DNA of 64,000 nucleotides from Mesorhizobium sp. NZP2077 (GTDB lineage: Bacteria; Pseudomonadota; Alphaproteobacteria; Rhizobiales; Rhizobiaceae). The translations under genes were made by a program, and so were the position numbers. Shown piece after piece: positions 1 to 9,211 of the stretch (the first letter of the stretch is position 1; every line of letters starts with the position of its first letter). The stretch lies in contig NZ_CP051293.1 in the NCBI RefSeq assembly GCF_013170805.1, forward strand, positions 6,206,001 through 6,270,000. Direction: 5' to 3'. The notes under the pieces were generated by a model that had not been told where the DNA came from, did not search any database, and saw only the letters and a program-made list of their open reading frames with translations.

Positions 1-445
1 GGTAGAAGGTTCCATCAGACCGCAGATATTTGAAGGCCCCGCCCAAGATGGCAGCGACCTGGTTCGGGGGCATGCCGCGCAAGCCCAACCCGCTGACGAC
101 TGAACCAACAGTGGCATTTTCGAACAGGCGCTGAGCACCAATCCGCGTAGCATCCATTCTTAGGACACGCGCTCGCGGGAAACGCTTTTTCAAGAGCTTG
201 ACGAAACCCGCACTGATTTCCACAAGCGTGAGATTTTTCTCAGGCACGCCGCGATTGAGAATGGAATAGGTAAGGGATCCAGTGCCCGGTCCCAGTTCAA
301 TGACAGGGCCCGCTTGGGCATTGATCTCTTGCGTCATCAATAATGCGACCCTAACCCCTGATGGGGTTACGGCCGCTATGCGACGCGGGTTGCGGATCCA
401 CGCGAGAAAGAATGGCAGGATGTCTCCTATCGGCATGCCGGCCAT
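1..445 (-). CDS. PmtA-like phospholipid N-methyltransferase (3' end outside window)
   Basis: This frame runs off the left edge, so the C-terminus is missing; 148 residues are visible. A SAM-binding motif I (VIELGPGTGSLTYSIL) follows a short leader, and later come LVEISAGFVKLLKKRFPRAR and SVVSGLGLRGMPP, which match the pattern of rhizobial PmtA enzymes that methylate phosphatidylethanolamine towards phosphatidylcholine. The related rRNA adenine methyltransferase family shares motif I but not the SGLxLxxMPP segment. I start it at the ATG whose complement is 443-445; the frame is closed by a TAA three codons upstream of TACTTCAACCTTCGG. An ATG three codons further in is also possible. No strong ribosome site is visible. 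Membrane-associated cytoplasmic activity is inferred from the family. Confidence 0.72.
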   Translation of the reverse strand, partial: MAGMPIGDILPFFLAWIRNPRRIAAVTPSGVRVALLMTQEINAQAGPVIELGPGTGSLTYSILNRGVPEKNLTLVEISAGFVKLLKKRFPRARVLRMDATRIGAQRLFENATVGSVVSGLGLRGMPPNQVAAILGGAFKYLRSDGTFY

Positions 446-875
446 CCGAAGGTTGAAGTATTAGCCGAAGTCATGATTCGTCGATCGGCCGCAAAGCCGG
501 TGGTTGAGGTCATTGTTCTGTCCCTATTCGGATGACGATCCGCGTCTCGCACGCGCGGATTGAGGGGACCTGTCGTGAACGAGAAAAGGGAGTGGTGTCG
601 ACTAGACGAGCCCAAGCCGCTTGAAAGCGCGAACTGCCAAGGCCCGCAGTGACTTCTCAGGTTTGACGAAGGCTTTCTTGCAACGATCCGACAAGCTTCG
701 AGCCCGAGGTGTATGCACTGCTTCAGGATTCCGATATTGTGGTCATTGGATAAGACCGTGACACGGACTTTGGGCTTGATGCTCTGGGGATGTCGAGATC
801 CTGATCTGTCGCGCTTACACGGGCATAGCAGGCGTTAGACGCCGCTTCCTGGAGTAGAGCCTTTGGCCGAAGGGC
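446..875. other. Intergenic stretch with a possible gene fragment
   Basis: No convincing complete gene. On the minus strand a stop-to-stop frame ending at 602 gives about 50 residues ending in KPEKSLRALAVRAFKRLGLV. It begins right after a TGA and has no ATG; only a GTG could start it. It may be the tail of a decayed gene or chance. Nothing else is supported here. Confidence 0.3.
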
Positions 876-2179
876 CTATTGAGCTTTGCCAACAAAGGCG
901 GCGCATCGTTCCTCGACAAGGGCGGTCACCTTGGCTTGTGTTGCCCTTGCCGCCTCGGACTCGGCCGCGAACGCTGGCAGATGCAGCGTCTTGGCGCGCT
1001 CGGCGAGCCGTCCAGCAAGTTCGCCGATCGCGGCCTCGGCGTCGCCGACCGCCAGACTGATCGTGCGGGCCAGCATGAGGAAGTCCTGGCGGGTAAGCCG
1101 ATCATCCTTGCCATTCAGCTTCAAGGCCATCCGGTCGCCGCCAAGGCCCGGGAAGACGCGCGTGGTGACAGCGTCGTAGAGCGGCGCGAAGCGCACCGTC
1201 GTGAAAGCCTTGGCGCCCGCCTTAGCGGTTTTGAGCATGCATATCGCCATTGGCGATCAACCAGGCGAAGACCGCGCGGCGGAACAGGATGTCGATGTCC
1301 ACGGCAGGATCCGTCGATAGGGGCGTAGGCCGCGCGCCGCACGCTCGAGCAAAAGTCTTCCATCTCCAGACGGCGGTCGTCCTGAGAGCCGCGCCGGATA
1401 TCGAACCGTTCGACCACCAGTGGAGGGGATATCCCGTCGGGCATCTCGATCAGGGCCGCGTCGGGCACCTCGAACCCGGCCGCCCAGCCGAGTTCGGGGC
1501 AGAGCCACTCGACGATCGGCAGCATCTCGAAGCCCGCCGTACCGGCGGGCTTGAGAATATGGGTGAAGGGCTGGTCTATGGCCGCGACAAGAGTGCCATC
1601 CGGCATCAGGCTCATCGGAGCCTTGATCTGGACGCCCGACAGCCGCGGCGGTTCGGCGCGCGCGAAGATGCGGGCGAGATTCTGCTCGAAGGTCTCCTCG
1701 ATCTCGCCCCGCGCTGGTCCGGCGTATACGCCGGTAAAGCGACCCGCATCGAGGAAGGTCGCCAGGGTCGTGGTGAGCACATCGGCGGGCAACGCCGCCA
1801 ACTCGTCGCGGCCTTCGACAATGACGATATTGGACATGTAGCGTCGGCCACGCCGCAGCGCCTCGCGCTCGTCGCGTTCATGGAGGACCTGGGCAAGCCA
1901 GCCCTCCGGCAGAACTCGATGAACGCCGGCAGCTTGCCCGGCGTCGTCTCGCGCACCAGTGCCGGGCCCACACGTTTCTGAGCTTTCCAGCGCCATTCGA
2001 AACCATCATGGATCAGGCGGCCGAGAGGTTCGCCATGCCAGGCGAAGACTGAGCGCCGCCTTGTTGACGGGGATCTTGGCCGCGCCGGGCTGGGCCAACA
2101 GGAAGCGTTCGGCGCCCTCCCCCTCGCGGTACCATTCATTTTCGCGCCCCAGTGGTGCGAAATGGGGCCTGCCCTCTGA
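876..2179 (-). pseudogene. HipA-family kinase, broken by several frameshifts
   Basis: HipA proteins are serine/threonine-type kinases, usually paired with an XRE antitoxin. The similarity is split over three minus-strand frames. The N-terminal part (about 2179-1935) includes HGEPLGRLIHDGFEW and PALVRETTPGKLPAF. The middle (about 1935-1345) includes ALRRGRRYMSNIVIVEG, SGVQIKAPMSLMPDGTL and FDIRRGSQDDRRLEMEDFC, typical of the HipA core. The catalytic loop is seen as FAWLIANGDMHAQNR followed by a stop. The C-terminal part (1250-876) resumes with MLKTAKAGAKAFTTVRFAPLYD. At least three small indels are needed to join the pieces. No HTH antitoxin gene lies next to it. It is either a decayed toxin or a set of sequencing errors; the number of breaks favours decay. 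Confidence 0.75.
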
Positions 2180-2428
2180 TTATCCGATGCTTGCGCCCAA
2201 TTATGCAGCGGCGCGATCGGCGAAGGCAATCGGCCCGGGACGCAAGGCCGTAACGCCTGAGCCCGCAGCGCCGGCGAAGCGCCGCAAGATCGGCATCAAG
2301 ACGACCTGACTTCGAGACTATTGCTCGAACGGCCCGCGTTCTGTTGCAGGAGGCGCGGGCTGATTGGTGTTCGACAGAATGAACCCTGCCCCTTGTTGAA
2401 GGGCAGCGGCGCCCGAGGACACCACCCC

Positions 2429-3352
2429 TCAAGGATCACCCCTCGCAGACGGCATATTTGAAAACGCAGCGATGATCGCCTCGAGCGATACATTCAATGC
2501 GCTGGAAAAGGTCCTGCCCTTCTGCCAAATCGCCACGTAGTGATAGAGCGCGGATGGTTCCACTGGTTTTATTCCCAACTGAAACGCCGCGTATTCACGC
2601 GCAATGATTTCATTGGTTATCGAAATACCGAGCCCAGCGGAAACGTATCCGGCTTCGTGACCGTTGCAATCGAATTCCACCAGTATGTCCGGCTCAACGC
2701 CGGCGAAGCGCAACGCATTGAAGTTCATCTGGTGTGCGGCGAACTGCGGATCGATATCGACGATCGTTTCGCCTGCCAGGTCTTGAGCCTCGATACAGGT
2801 CTGTTTTGCAAAGCGGTGGTCGGGATGAAAGATGCACACATTGCGTGCCGACCCAAGCGGCGCCCACTCAAACAGACTTGGGTCGAGCGGAAGTCTCGAG
2901 ATTCCGAGATCTGCCCGCCCAGCCAGGATGTGTTCGCCGATCTGCTCGTGGCTTCCCGAAAGCGACCGGACATTCGAAGCGGTCTTTGCGTGGATGATCG
3001 CCACGACCTTGGGCAAGGTCACGAAACCGAAAACGGAGGGGGCCGCAATTGCAATCCTCTGCTTTTCCTCATTCTTCATCGCGAAGATCGACGTTTCCAG
3101 CCGATCCAGGGACGTCAGGGCAAGCTCCACGTTTCGTAGGAGTTCCCAGGCTTCCTGCAGAGGGACGATGCGGTTGGCTGATCTCTTGAAGAGTGTGATG
3201 CCGAGCGTGGTCTCGAGTTGCTTGACATGTTGACTGACGGCCGGCTGGCTTATCCCGAGCGCTGCCGCTGCTCGCCTTGTCGAACCGGCCCGCAAAACTT
3301 CCCGGAAGACCTTCAGCTGACGGAGCTTCAGGTCGCTCTGCAGCAACTCCAT
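2429..3352 (-). CDS. LysR-family transcriptional regulator, likely controlling the adjacent ABC operon
   Basis: This 307-residue protein has the LysR layout: a winged HTH in residues about 10-70 (LRQLKVFREVLRAGSTRRA, GISQPAVSQHVKQLE) followed by a periplasmic-binding-like effector domain. I start it at the ATG at 3352 because AAGGAG lies eight bases upstream; a longer frame to 3415 has no such site. It is transcribed away from the amino-acid-type ABC operon beginning near 3624. The AT-rich gap holds a textbook T-N11-A site (3433-3445), so it probably autoregulates and controls that operon. The inducer is unknown; the binding domain resembles regulators of amino-acid or opine use only in a general way. 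Confidence 0.88.
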   Translation of the reverse strand: MELLQSDLKLRQLKVFREVLRAGSTRRAAAALGISQPAVSQHVKQLETTLGITLFKRSANRIVPLQEAWELLRNVELALTSLDRLETSIFAMKNEEKQRIAIAAPSVFGFVTLPKVVAIIHAKTASNVRSLSGSHEQIGEHILAGRADLGISRLPLDPSLFEWAPLGSARNVCIFHPDHRFAKQTCIEAQDLAGETIVDIDPQFAAHQMNFNALRFAGVEPDILVEFDCNGHEAGYVSAGLGISITNEIIAREYAAFQLGIKPVEPSALYHYVAIWQKGRTFSSALNVSLEAIIAAFSNMPSARGDP

Positions 3353-3430
3353 TGCCTGCGCTCCTTTCCCTGATAACGCCGCCCGGCAAGCAGACGGCGC
3401 CGACCCGGGGAGCAACGAACCGCCTCAGTA

Positions 3431-3447
3431 TATAACGGCGCGTTATA
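3431..3447. promoter_or_regulatory. LysR-type T-N11-A operator
   Basis: TATAACGGCGCGTTATA has perfect ATAACG/CGTTAT arms around a 3-base centre, so the core TAACGGCGCGTTA fits T-N11-A exactly. It lies 79 bases upstream of the LysR start and in the AT-rich divergent gap that must also hold the ABC operon promoter. That the LysR product binds here is inference. Confidence 0.6.
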
Positions 3448-3623
3448 GATAAAATAATAAAAATTATAGATTGAGTGCGTAATTTTAAGCGTTAGGATTG
3501 GGCGACATCTCCAATTAACTCGAAATTATAAATAAAACAATTCGCAACCTTGGGTTATATGGCTTGGCCTTAGTGACAAAAATCGCCGTATATTGCGGTT
3601 TTGCGAGTCGAGGAATGCGCCCC

Positions 3624-4283
3624 ATGGGTGGTTTTGCTACTCAGTTTGTTGTCGCCCTCACCGTGACCATAGGCCTGGCTCTTGTCAGCGGCTGCCTGGG
3701 TACGGCATTTGGATTGTTCCTGGCGATTTCGAAGGGCACGGCACAACCGCGCATCAACAGTGTCGTGACGGCCTACACCACGGTTGTGCGTGGTGTGCCA
3801 GAACTTCTCATCATCCTGCTCATCTACTTCGGCGGAACGACCCTCGCCAGCAAGATCGCCGGCCGCTACGTTGAGGTGAACGCGTTCACCGCTGGGGTTA
3901 TCGCGCTGTCGGTCGTCTTCAGCGGCTATGCGACCGAAGTGTTCCGCGGCGCGATTGCGGGAGTGCCTGCGGGTCAAACCGAAGCGGCAAAGTCGCTTGG
4001 GCTGAACGCCTGGCAGCGCTGGGTGTTCGTCATCGGACCGCAGATGCTGCGGCTGGCGCTGCCTGCCTATGGCAATCTCTGGATTTCGCTCTTCAAGGAC
4101 ACCGCGCTGGTTTCGATCGTCGGCCTGACCGACATCATGCGCGTTGCGTATGTTGGGGCCGGATCCTTGCGGGCACCGTTGACCTTCTACCTTGCGGCCT
4201 CCGCTCTCTATCTCTCGCTGACCACCGTCACGCTGCTGTCGGTCCGGTTGGCGGAGCGTCGCTATCCGGCACTCGGCCGGTAG
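3624..4283 (+). CDS. Polar amino-acid-type ABC transporter permease (HisQ/OccQ-like)
   Basis: This inner-membrane permease of the His/Glu/Gln/Arg/opine class carries the usual EAA loop (GQTEAAKSLGLNAWQRWVF) and conserved segments VVRGVPELLIILLIYFGG and LRLALPAYGNLWISLFKD. Membrane helices start almost at once (TQFVVALTVTIGLALVSG). The frame is open from a TTG at 3564, but the ATG at 3624 has GAGG about nine bases ahead and gives the normal family N-terminus, giving 219 residues; the ATG at 3615 is too close to that site. The next permease starts 13 bases after its stop. It should form a heterodimer with that permease. No ATPase gene occurs in this operon, so the ATP-binding subunit must come from elsewhere. 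Confidence 0.85.
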   Translation: MGGFATQFVVALTVTIGLALVSGCLGTAFGLFLAISKGTAQPRINSVVTAYTTVVRGVPELLIILLIYFGGTTLASKIAGRYVEVNAFTAGVIALSVVFSGYATEVFRGAIAGVPAGQTEAAKSLGLNAWQRWVFVIGPQMLRLALPAYGNLWISLFKDTALVSIVGLTDIMRVAYVGAGSLRAPLTFYLAASALYLSLTTVTLLSVRLAERRYPALGR

Positions 4284-4296
4284 GAGGGCGCGACCC

Positions 4297-5046
4297 ATGA
4301 ACCTCGGCTTGATGTTCGACGCAATGGTTGTCCTGCCTTCGGGGCTTGGTCTCACATTGACCCTGACGGTCTTGTCGCTGACGGCCGGATTTCTTGTGTC
4401 CGTGCCGCTGGCCTTCATCCGCGCGTTCGGACGTCCCGGCCTCTCGCTCGCGGTGCTGGCATACACCTATGTTGTTCGCGGAACGCCGATGCTCGTCCAG
4501 CTCTTCCTGCTCTACTACGGCCTCGGCCAGATCGAGGCCGTGCGAGCCAGCATCTTCTGGGTCGTCCTGCGGGATCCTTTCTGGTGCGCCCTTCTGACAT
4601 TTTCGCTGAACAGCGCGGCACACACCACCGAGATCCTGTGCCGCGGTCTCCAGTCCGTGCCCAGGGGTGTCACCGAGGCGGCCGCGTCTCTCGGCTTGAA
4701 ACGCTTCCAGATCGCTCGCCTGGTCACCTTCCCGATCGCTTTCAGGATATCGCTTCCGGCCTACGGCAACGAGATCGTGGGGATGATCAAGGGCTCCTCC
4801 CTGGCGAGCACCGTGACGCTGCTCGAGATCACCGGCATGGCGAGACAGTTGGTGTCGACGACGTTCGCACCTTACGAGATCTTCATCGTCGCCGGAGCGA
4901 TCTACCTGTCGCTCACCTCGATCGCGGTGAAAGCGATCCAGTTGCTGGAACGGCGACTGTCGACCGACGGCAGTCGTGTGCATCGAGGCAAAGCCCGATT
5001 GCGCCCGCCCTTGCCTGGCCCCGAGATCACGACGCCCCTGCCCTGA
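4297..5046 (+). CDS. Polar amino-acid-type ABC transporter permease (HisM/OccM-like)
   Basis: This 249-residue permease has the EAA loop (GVTEAAASLGLKRFQIARL), the family segment YVVRGTPMLVQLFLLYYGL and about five membrane helices. A clear ribosome site (TAGGAGGGCG) precedes the ATG. The last 30 residues are Pro/Arg-rich and run past the final helix. It pairs with the permease just upstream and feeds from the binding protein at 5098. Substrate cannot be read from the sequence; the LysR neighbour and the OccQ/OccM-like pattern suggest an amino acid or opine-like compound. Confidence 0.87.
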   Translation: MNLGLMFDAMVVLPSGLGLTLTLTVLSLTAGFLVSVPLAFIRAFGRPGLSLAVLAYTYVVRGTPMLVQLFLLYYGLGQIEAVRASIFWVVLRDPFWCALLTFSLNSAAHTTEILCRGLQSVPRGVTEAAASLGLKRFQIARLVTFPIAFRISLPAYGNEIVGMIKGSSLASTVTLLEITGMARQLVSTTFAPYEIFIVAGAIYLSLTSIAVKAIQLLERRLSTDGSRVHRGKARLRPPLPGPEITTPLP

Positions 5047-5097
5047 CCCGCGGGTTTTCGGCAGCCCTTTCCATCCAAACCAACGAAGAGGTGCATC

Positions 5098-5945
5098 ATG
5101 CGCATACCCCTGGCTATTGCTGTTTCTATCGCATTCCTGATGTCGCCATTCCCGGCCAACGCCAACAGCGGGCGCGTCATTTCGATCGCCTCCGAAGGCG
5201 CCTCGCCACCCTGGGACAGCACCGACGCGAACGGTCAACTCTACGGCTACGATATCGATGTCGGACAGGAGCTGTGCCGTCGCATCGAGATCAAATGCAC
5301 CTTCGTCCCGCAGGATTGGGACGGGATCATCCCGGCACTGCTTGTCGGCAAGTTCGACGTGATCATGTCTGGTATGGCGATCACGGAAAAACGCAAGCAG
5401 AAGATCGCGTTCTCCGTTCCCTACGCCGCCGGCTTCAACCAGTTCGTGGTGCGCAAGGACCTGGGTCTCGACGCCGGCGACACCAAGGAAAAGGTCAACC
5501 TCTCGACCATCGGCGACAAGGAGAAGGCGACCCTTGAACGCCTCAGGTCGACACTCGCCGGCAAGGCGATCGGGGCCCTGCGCTCGTCGAATTCGGAAGC
5601 CGTCGTGAAGGAAATCCTGGGCGATGTCGTGACCATCCGCAGCTATGACAGCCTCGACAACATGAAGCTCGACCTTGCCGCGGGTCGCATTGACGGCGGT
5701 CTCGCCGACTATTTCACCTGGCGGGATTTCCTGGAGACGCCTTCCGGCGCGGATGTGGTGTTTTCGGGCCTGAACTGAAGGGCGGTCTGTGGGGGCCGGG
5801 CGTCGGCGCCGGCATGCGCAAGGACGATACCGAGTTGCTCGCCAAGTTCAACGCGGCCATCGACGCGGCCATCAAGGATGGAACGGTCAAGGCGCTGAGC
5901 CTGAAATGGTTCAAGAGCGATATCTCGCCGGCCGTCGCGCAATAG
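5098..5945 (+). pseudogene. Amino-acid ABC substrate-binding protein with one frameshift
   Basis: A signal peptide (MRIPLAIAVSIAFLMSPFPANA) leads into a family 3 solute-binding fold: ASPPWDSTDANGQLYGYDID, DWDGIIPALLVGKFDVIMSG and MAITEKRKQKIAFSVPY are typical. The first frame stops at 5778 after DVVFSGLN. The expected ending continues in the next frame without a gap: ELKGGLWGPGVGAGMRK, AAIDAAIKDGTVKALSLKWF, and a stop at 5943-5945. A single missing base near 5772 explains both frames. If real, the product loses the last 55 or so residues, which form part of lobe I, and uptake would fail. A sequencing error is equally possible, since no other damage is visible in the gene. Confidence 0.82.
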
Positions 5946-6021
5946 GCCCGGCACCCGAGTTCGACATTGACGTGGCGCTGGCCGAAAAGCCGGTGCCCTC
6001 CCCTCCTTCAAGGCGAGTTCC

Positions 6022-7275
6022 ATGAAAGACCAGTTCTGCGCGGTCGTTACCGGCCAATCCCTGATCACGCATGACGTCCGTGACGTCAAAGACGAACGCT
6101 TCATCGCGGTTACGGACTTCCTGCGCCAAGGCGACGTCGTCTTCACCAACTTCGAGTCGACAATCCTGGGCAAGCACGGCGGCTGGCCGACCAAGGGCAA
6201 GTATTTCGGATATTCCAGGGCTGAAGTGCTCGACGCTTTGCAAGCCATCGGTTTCAACGCGCTTGCACTGGCAAACAACCACGCCTTCGATCTCGGCGCC
6301 GGCGGTGTCCTCTCGACGCTGGAGGAAGTGGAAGCGCGCGGCTTCCTGCATGCCGGCATCGGGGCCGACGAGACGGAAGCGAGGAAACCGGGCCGGCGCC
6401 GTCTGGGCGCGCGCGCGGTCGCGCTTCTTGCGATGGATGCAGGCCCCGGCCCGACCAACATGTATGCCGAAGACCGCACGGCCTTCCGGCCGGCTCGGCC
6501 CGGCGTCAATCGTCTGAACACCGTTCGCAAGATGGGAGTGCCGGACGGACATTTCCGCAGACTGGCAAAGCTTGGCGCCCATTTGCAAAGCTCTCCCTTT
6601 GAACTGACCAATTATGCGCAACCGGAGGATCCGGTAGAGGTGTCGGCCGGCAAGGAGATCAACTTCTACGGCACCGTGTTCACGCAAGCCGCCGATTTCG
6701 GCCGACAGATCGAGGTCGACCAGCAAAGTGCAGCCATCCATTTATCCGCCATCCGGCACGCGGCAGCACAAGGCGATTTCGTCATCGCCTATCTGCACCA
6801 CCATCATTGGGAACCAGGGTGGCAGGACGTGCCGCGCTGGGTGCAGACCTTCGCGCGGATGTGCATCGACGCCGGCGCCAACCTGTTCGTCAGCCACGGC
6901 GCTCCGGTGCTGCAGGCCGTGGAAATCCACAATGGCGCACCGATCTTCTACGGCCTTGGAAACTTCCTTTTCCACGTCCACCCAGACGAAACCGAATGGG
7001 ATCCACCGGAAGTCTGGCAGAGCATTGTCGCCGCGTGCCATTATGATGCGGGCGGAAACCTCGCAGGCATTGATCTCTTGCCCGTAGCGATCGGCGCGGA
7101 CCCTCAGTCCCTCGGATCAGCAACGGGCAGACTGGTGCCCGTTGCCGTGACGGGAAGCGCGGCGCAAGACATCCTCGAGGGATTCGCCACCCGCTCGCGA
7201 GCGTTCGGCGTCGACATCGAACTTTCCTCGACCTGCGGCCGCATCACTGCGCCTCTTCCCCGAAAATTCGGCTGA
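6022..7275 (+). CDS. CapA-family (poly-gamma-glutamate synthesis-like) metallophosphatase-fold protein
   Basis: This 417-residue protein matches the CapA/PGA_cap family: VFTNFESTIL, a pocket sequence ALALANNHAFDLGAGGV, DFVIAYLHHHHWEPG, and NLFVSHGAPVLQAVEIHNG with IFYGLGNFLF near the end. CapA proteins have a calcineurin-like fold and act in capsule or poly-glutamate handling, though many stand-alone members in proteobacteria have no known substrate. No signal peptide is visible, so a cytoplasmic role is likely. It lies 76 bases after the binding-protein gene in the same direction and may be the catabolic member of that operon. Its last 159 bases overlap a convergent gene on the other strand. 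Confidence 0.8.
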   Translation: MKDQFCAVVTGQSLITHDVRDVKDERFIAVTDFLRQGDVVFTNFESTILGKHGGWPTKGKYFGYSRAEVLDALQAIGFNALALANNHAFDLGAGGVLSTLEEVEARGFLHAGIGADETEARKPGRRRLGARAVALLAMDAGPGPTNMYAEDRTAFRPARPGVNRLNTVRKMGVPDGHFRRLAKLGAHLQSSPFELTNYAQPEDPVEVSAGKEINFYGTVFTQAADFGRQIEVDQQSAAIHLSAIRHAAAQGDFVIAYLHHHHWEPGWQDVPRWVQTFARMCIDAGANLFVSHGAPVLQAVEIHNGAPIFYGLGNFLFHVHPDETEWDPPEVWQSIVAACHYDAGGNLAGIDLLPVAIGADPQSLGSATGRLVPVAVTGSAAQDILEGFATRSRAFGVDIELSSTCGRITAPLPRKFG

Positions 7276-8118
7276 TGAGGCCAGCACCGGCCAATTCGCC
7301 AGGGCCTTGAGCGTCTCGGGAACCGGATACCGGCTGCCATCGTACCGCAACCGGTAGGTTTTGCTTTCGGACTTTCCCGGATGCGATTGGCATTCGCCGT
7401 TGGCGTCGAGCCCGGGGTTGTCCGTATCGATCTGCTCGACGGCGGTAATATCACTGTAGCCATGGTGACTTGTCGACCCCATCGACAAGCTGACCTCGCT
7501 GGAATGAAAGGACCCCGCGCAATTGGCGTCGCCCTCTCCGCCAGATCCCGAAACGACGAGGCCGTCGAGCACGACGCGCAATGTGCCTGCCGCAAGCGCA
7601 TAAAGCCTGAGGTCGGTTTCGCTGAAGGGATTAGGCTGCGACTGGTTTGCCATGGCGATGCGCAAGCCGAAGGCGGTGACATCTGGCGATAGCCTATAGC
7701 GGGCGGTATCGAATTCGATCTTGCGGATGGCGATGGCATCGTCGTTCAACAGCCCGGGCTGCAGCAGCCGCTGTCGCACGCGCAAATCCTTCCGGCTGAC
7801 GACCAGGATTTCGATATCGCCAAAATGTCCGTCATCGGTGGACTGTGCACTGTCGATCAGAGGCACGGCGACCAGAAGCAGATCATCATGGGCGGGCCAT
7901 GCCTTGCAGGTCAGGCCAAAAGGCCATTCATCGGCAATCGCGCCAACCGAGATCCTGGTGTGTGGTTCGAGCGTGAACGAGGCGCCGTCGGCGCTTCTTG
8001 TGGCGGCAGGATAGGCCTGCCGCAAAAGAGTGTCGACATCGCCGCACTCGTCAGCCCGCGCCGCCGACATGCTGGCAGCGAGGCCAGCGGCAAGCAGGAA
8101 AGCGCTGGACAGTCGCAT
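7117..8118 (-). CDS. Secreted protein of unknown function
   Basis: I do not recognise this 333-residue protein. It opens with a clean signal peptide (MRLSSAFLLAAGLAASMSAARA) and a Cys soon after (DECGDVD). Further Cys residues (about 70, 217 and 259) suggest disulphides in the periplasm. The body up to about residue 287 (ALANWPVLASSAEFSGKR) looks coherent. The last 45 residues are Arg/Ala/Ser-rich and are read opposite the end of the CapA gene, so an original stop may have been lost or the family has a variable tail. It is convergent with the ABC/CapA operon. Expected role: envelope protein, possibly surface or stress related; no function is claimed. Confidence 0.68.
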   Translation of the reverse strand: MRLSSAFLLAAGLAASMSAARADECGDVDTLLRQAYPAATRSADGASFTLEPHTRISVGAIADEWPFGLTCKAWPAHDDLLLVAVPLIDSAQSTDDGHFGDIEILVVSRKDLRVRQRLLQPGLLNDDAIAIRKIEFDTARYRLSPDVTAFGLRIAMANQSQPNPFSETDLRLYALAAGTLRVVLDGLVVSGSGGEGDANCAGSFHSSEVSLSMGSTSHHGYSDITAVEQIDTDNPGLDANGECQSHPGKSESKTYRLRYDGSRYPVPETLKALANWPVLASSAEFSGKRRSDAAAGRGKFDVDAERSRAGGESLEDVLRRASRHGNGHQSARC

Positions 8119-8301
8119 GGCGTATTTCGTCTCTGGGCGGGTTTGATCTGGCCTTCAAGGCTCATACCTGCGTTTGGGCCACTCCGCGAGTGATGCGTCT
8201 CGTGATCATCAAACCAACAGACAAAACGCATCCACCGACTTCGGGGCGGAATGCATTGCGCGACTGCCAGGAACGGCGCAGAGACACCCACAACAAAGTC
8301 G

Positions 8302-8808
8302 TCAAGCGATCTTGCGTTCGGCCGGCCCCGCTTCGCCAACCGTCTTGCTGTTTGCATCTGATGATGCCAGTTCTTCCCCCAATGCGGCGATCAGCGCCGA
8401 GACGCGGCCGCGCACGCGCGGCGGCAGGATCATCAACCCTTCGATAAGACGCCGGCCTTCCGCGCTGGCGATGAAATCCAGGCGCTCATCGACCGGCAGC
8501 GGCCGCGCCTCGACGCTTGTCTGGTCGTTTCCCGGCAGACCTGCGAAGAAGCGGCCGACGGGAACGCCGAGCGAATTTGCGATCTCGTAAAGCATCGACG
8601 CGCTCACACGATTGCGCGCGTTCTCGTATTTCTGGAGCTGCTGGAAACTGATGCCTATCGATCGGGCAAGTTGGGCTTGCGATACGTCGGATTGGACGCG
8701 AACGGTCGCAATCTGCCTGCCGACATGGTGATCGGCGGGATGAGGTTCACTCTCGATCTTTGGCTTCGGCCCCGTCCGAAGGAGGACGGCGCGTTGCGGT
8801 TTTAACAA
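8302..8808 (-). CDS. XRE-family transcriptional regulator
   Basis: This 168-residue DNA-binding protein carries one XRE helix-turn-helix in residues about 30-85: VGRQIATVRV, SQAQLARSIGISFQQLQKYE, NRVSASMLYEIANSLGVPV. This matches a large family in Rhizobiales with the FQQ(I/L)QKYE...NR motif. The C-terminal half is helical (LPPRVRGRVSALIAALGEEL). No ATG is available upstream of the HTH, so I use TTG at 8808 after a weak AGG. It sits divergently from the smaller XRE gene at 8975. The target is unknown. Confidence 0.78.
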   Translation of the reverse strand: MLKPQRAVLLRTGPKPKIESEPHPADHHVGRQIATVRVQSDVSQAQLARSIGISFQQLQKYENARNRVSASMLYEIANSLGVPVGRFFAGLPGNDQTSVEARPLPVDERLDFIASAEGRRLIEGLMILPPRVRGRVSALIAALGEELASSDANSKTVGEAGPAERKIA

Positions 8809-8910
8809 GGCCTTTTGATCCTCCTCTAATCAGCCGGACAGAGAGTCTGTCGCCTACGCTCCGGGCTCTTCGCACCGACGTTCTCTCCAGATCGAATCGC
8901 CATTTAATAT

Positions 8911-8941
8911 ACCTTATAAGGTGCAAAATAACCCTATAGGT
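8911..8941. promoter_or_regulatory. Paired palindromic operator upstream of small XRE gene
   Basis: ACCTTATAAGGT (8911-8922) is a perfect 12-base palindrome. ACCCTATAGGT (8931-8941) is nearly the same with one extra C. The sites start 20 bases apart, two helical turns, and each is followed by GCAAA within four bases. They lie 34 bases upstream of the ATG at 8975, over the likely promoter, which suits an autoregulating dimeric XRE repressor. Confidence 0.55.
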
Positions 8942-8974
8942 GGCAAACAATATCGGCCTGCCGATTGTGGACTC

Positions 8975-9211
8975 ATGGTCAGTCCACGACAGATTCGAGC
9001 CGCACGGGCTTTGCTTGGTTGGTCGCAGCAGGAGCTTGCGGACAAGGCAATTGTGTCGCTGAATGCGCTGGCCCGATTGGAAAACGGAAAGGTGGATTCC
9101 CGGGTCAGCACTTTGCAGGCCATCGAGGCGGCTCTGACAAAAGCAGGTGTCGAATTCTTGTCTGCTGGTCAAAAGGGTGAAGGTGTACGGCTGTTAGATC
9201 CTCATGCTTGA
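8975..9211 (+). CDS. Small XRE-type helix-turn-helix protein
   Basis: This 78-residue protein is little more than an HTH: RQIRAARALLGWSQQELADK, LNALARLENGKVDSR and STLQAIEAALTKAGVEF. The family is common in rhizobia and many members end in a short (G)VRLL(D) tail, as here. ATG at 8975 is used; the frame is also open from a GTG at 8921, but that would place the palindromic operator inside the gene. Its similarity in layout to the protein at 9489 suggests an old tandem duplication. Likely an autoregulated repressor. Confidence 0.78.
   Translation: MVSPRQIRAARALLGWSQQELADKAIVSLNALARLENGKVDSRVSTLQAIEAALTKAGVEFLSAGQKGEGVRLLDPHA

Noticed and set aside
3570..4466. A 298-codon minus-strand frame opposite the first permease gene
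   Set aside because: Antisense shadow; no domain, and the plus strand has the EAA loop and helices.
4228..5238. A 336-codon minus-strand frame opposite the second permease and binding-protein genes
   Set aside because: Low-complexity Arg/Gln/Asp composition without hydrophobic core; the plus strand encodes clear transporter genes.
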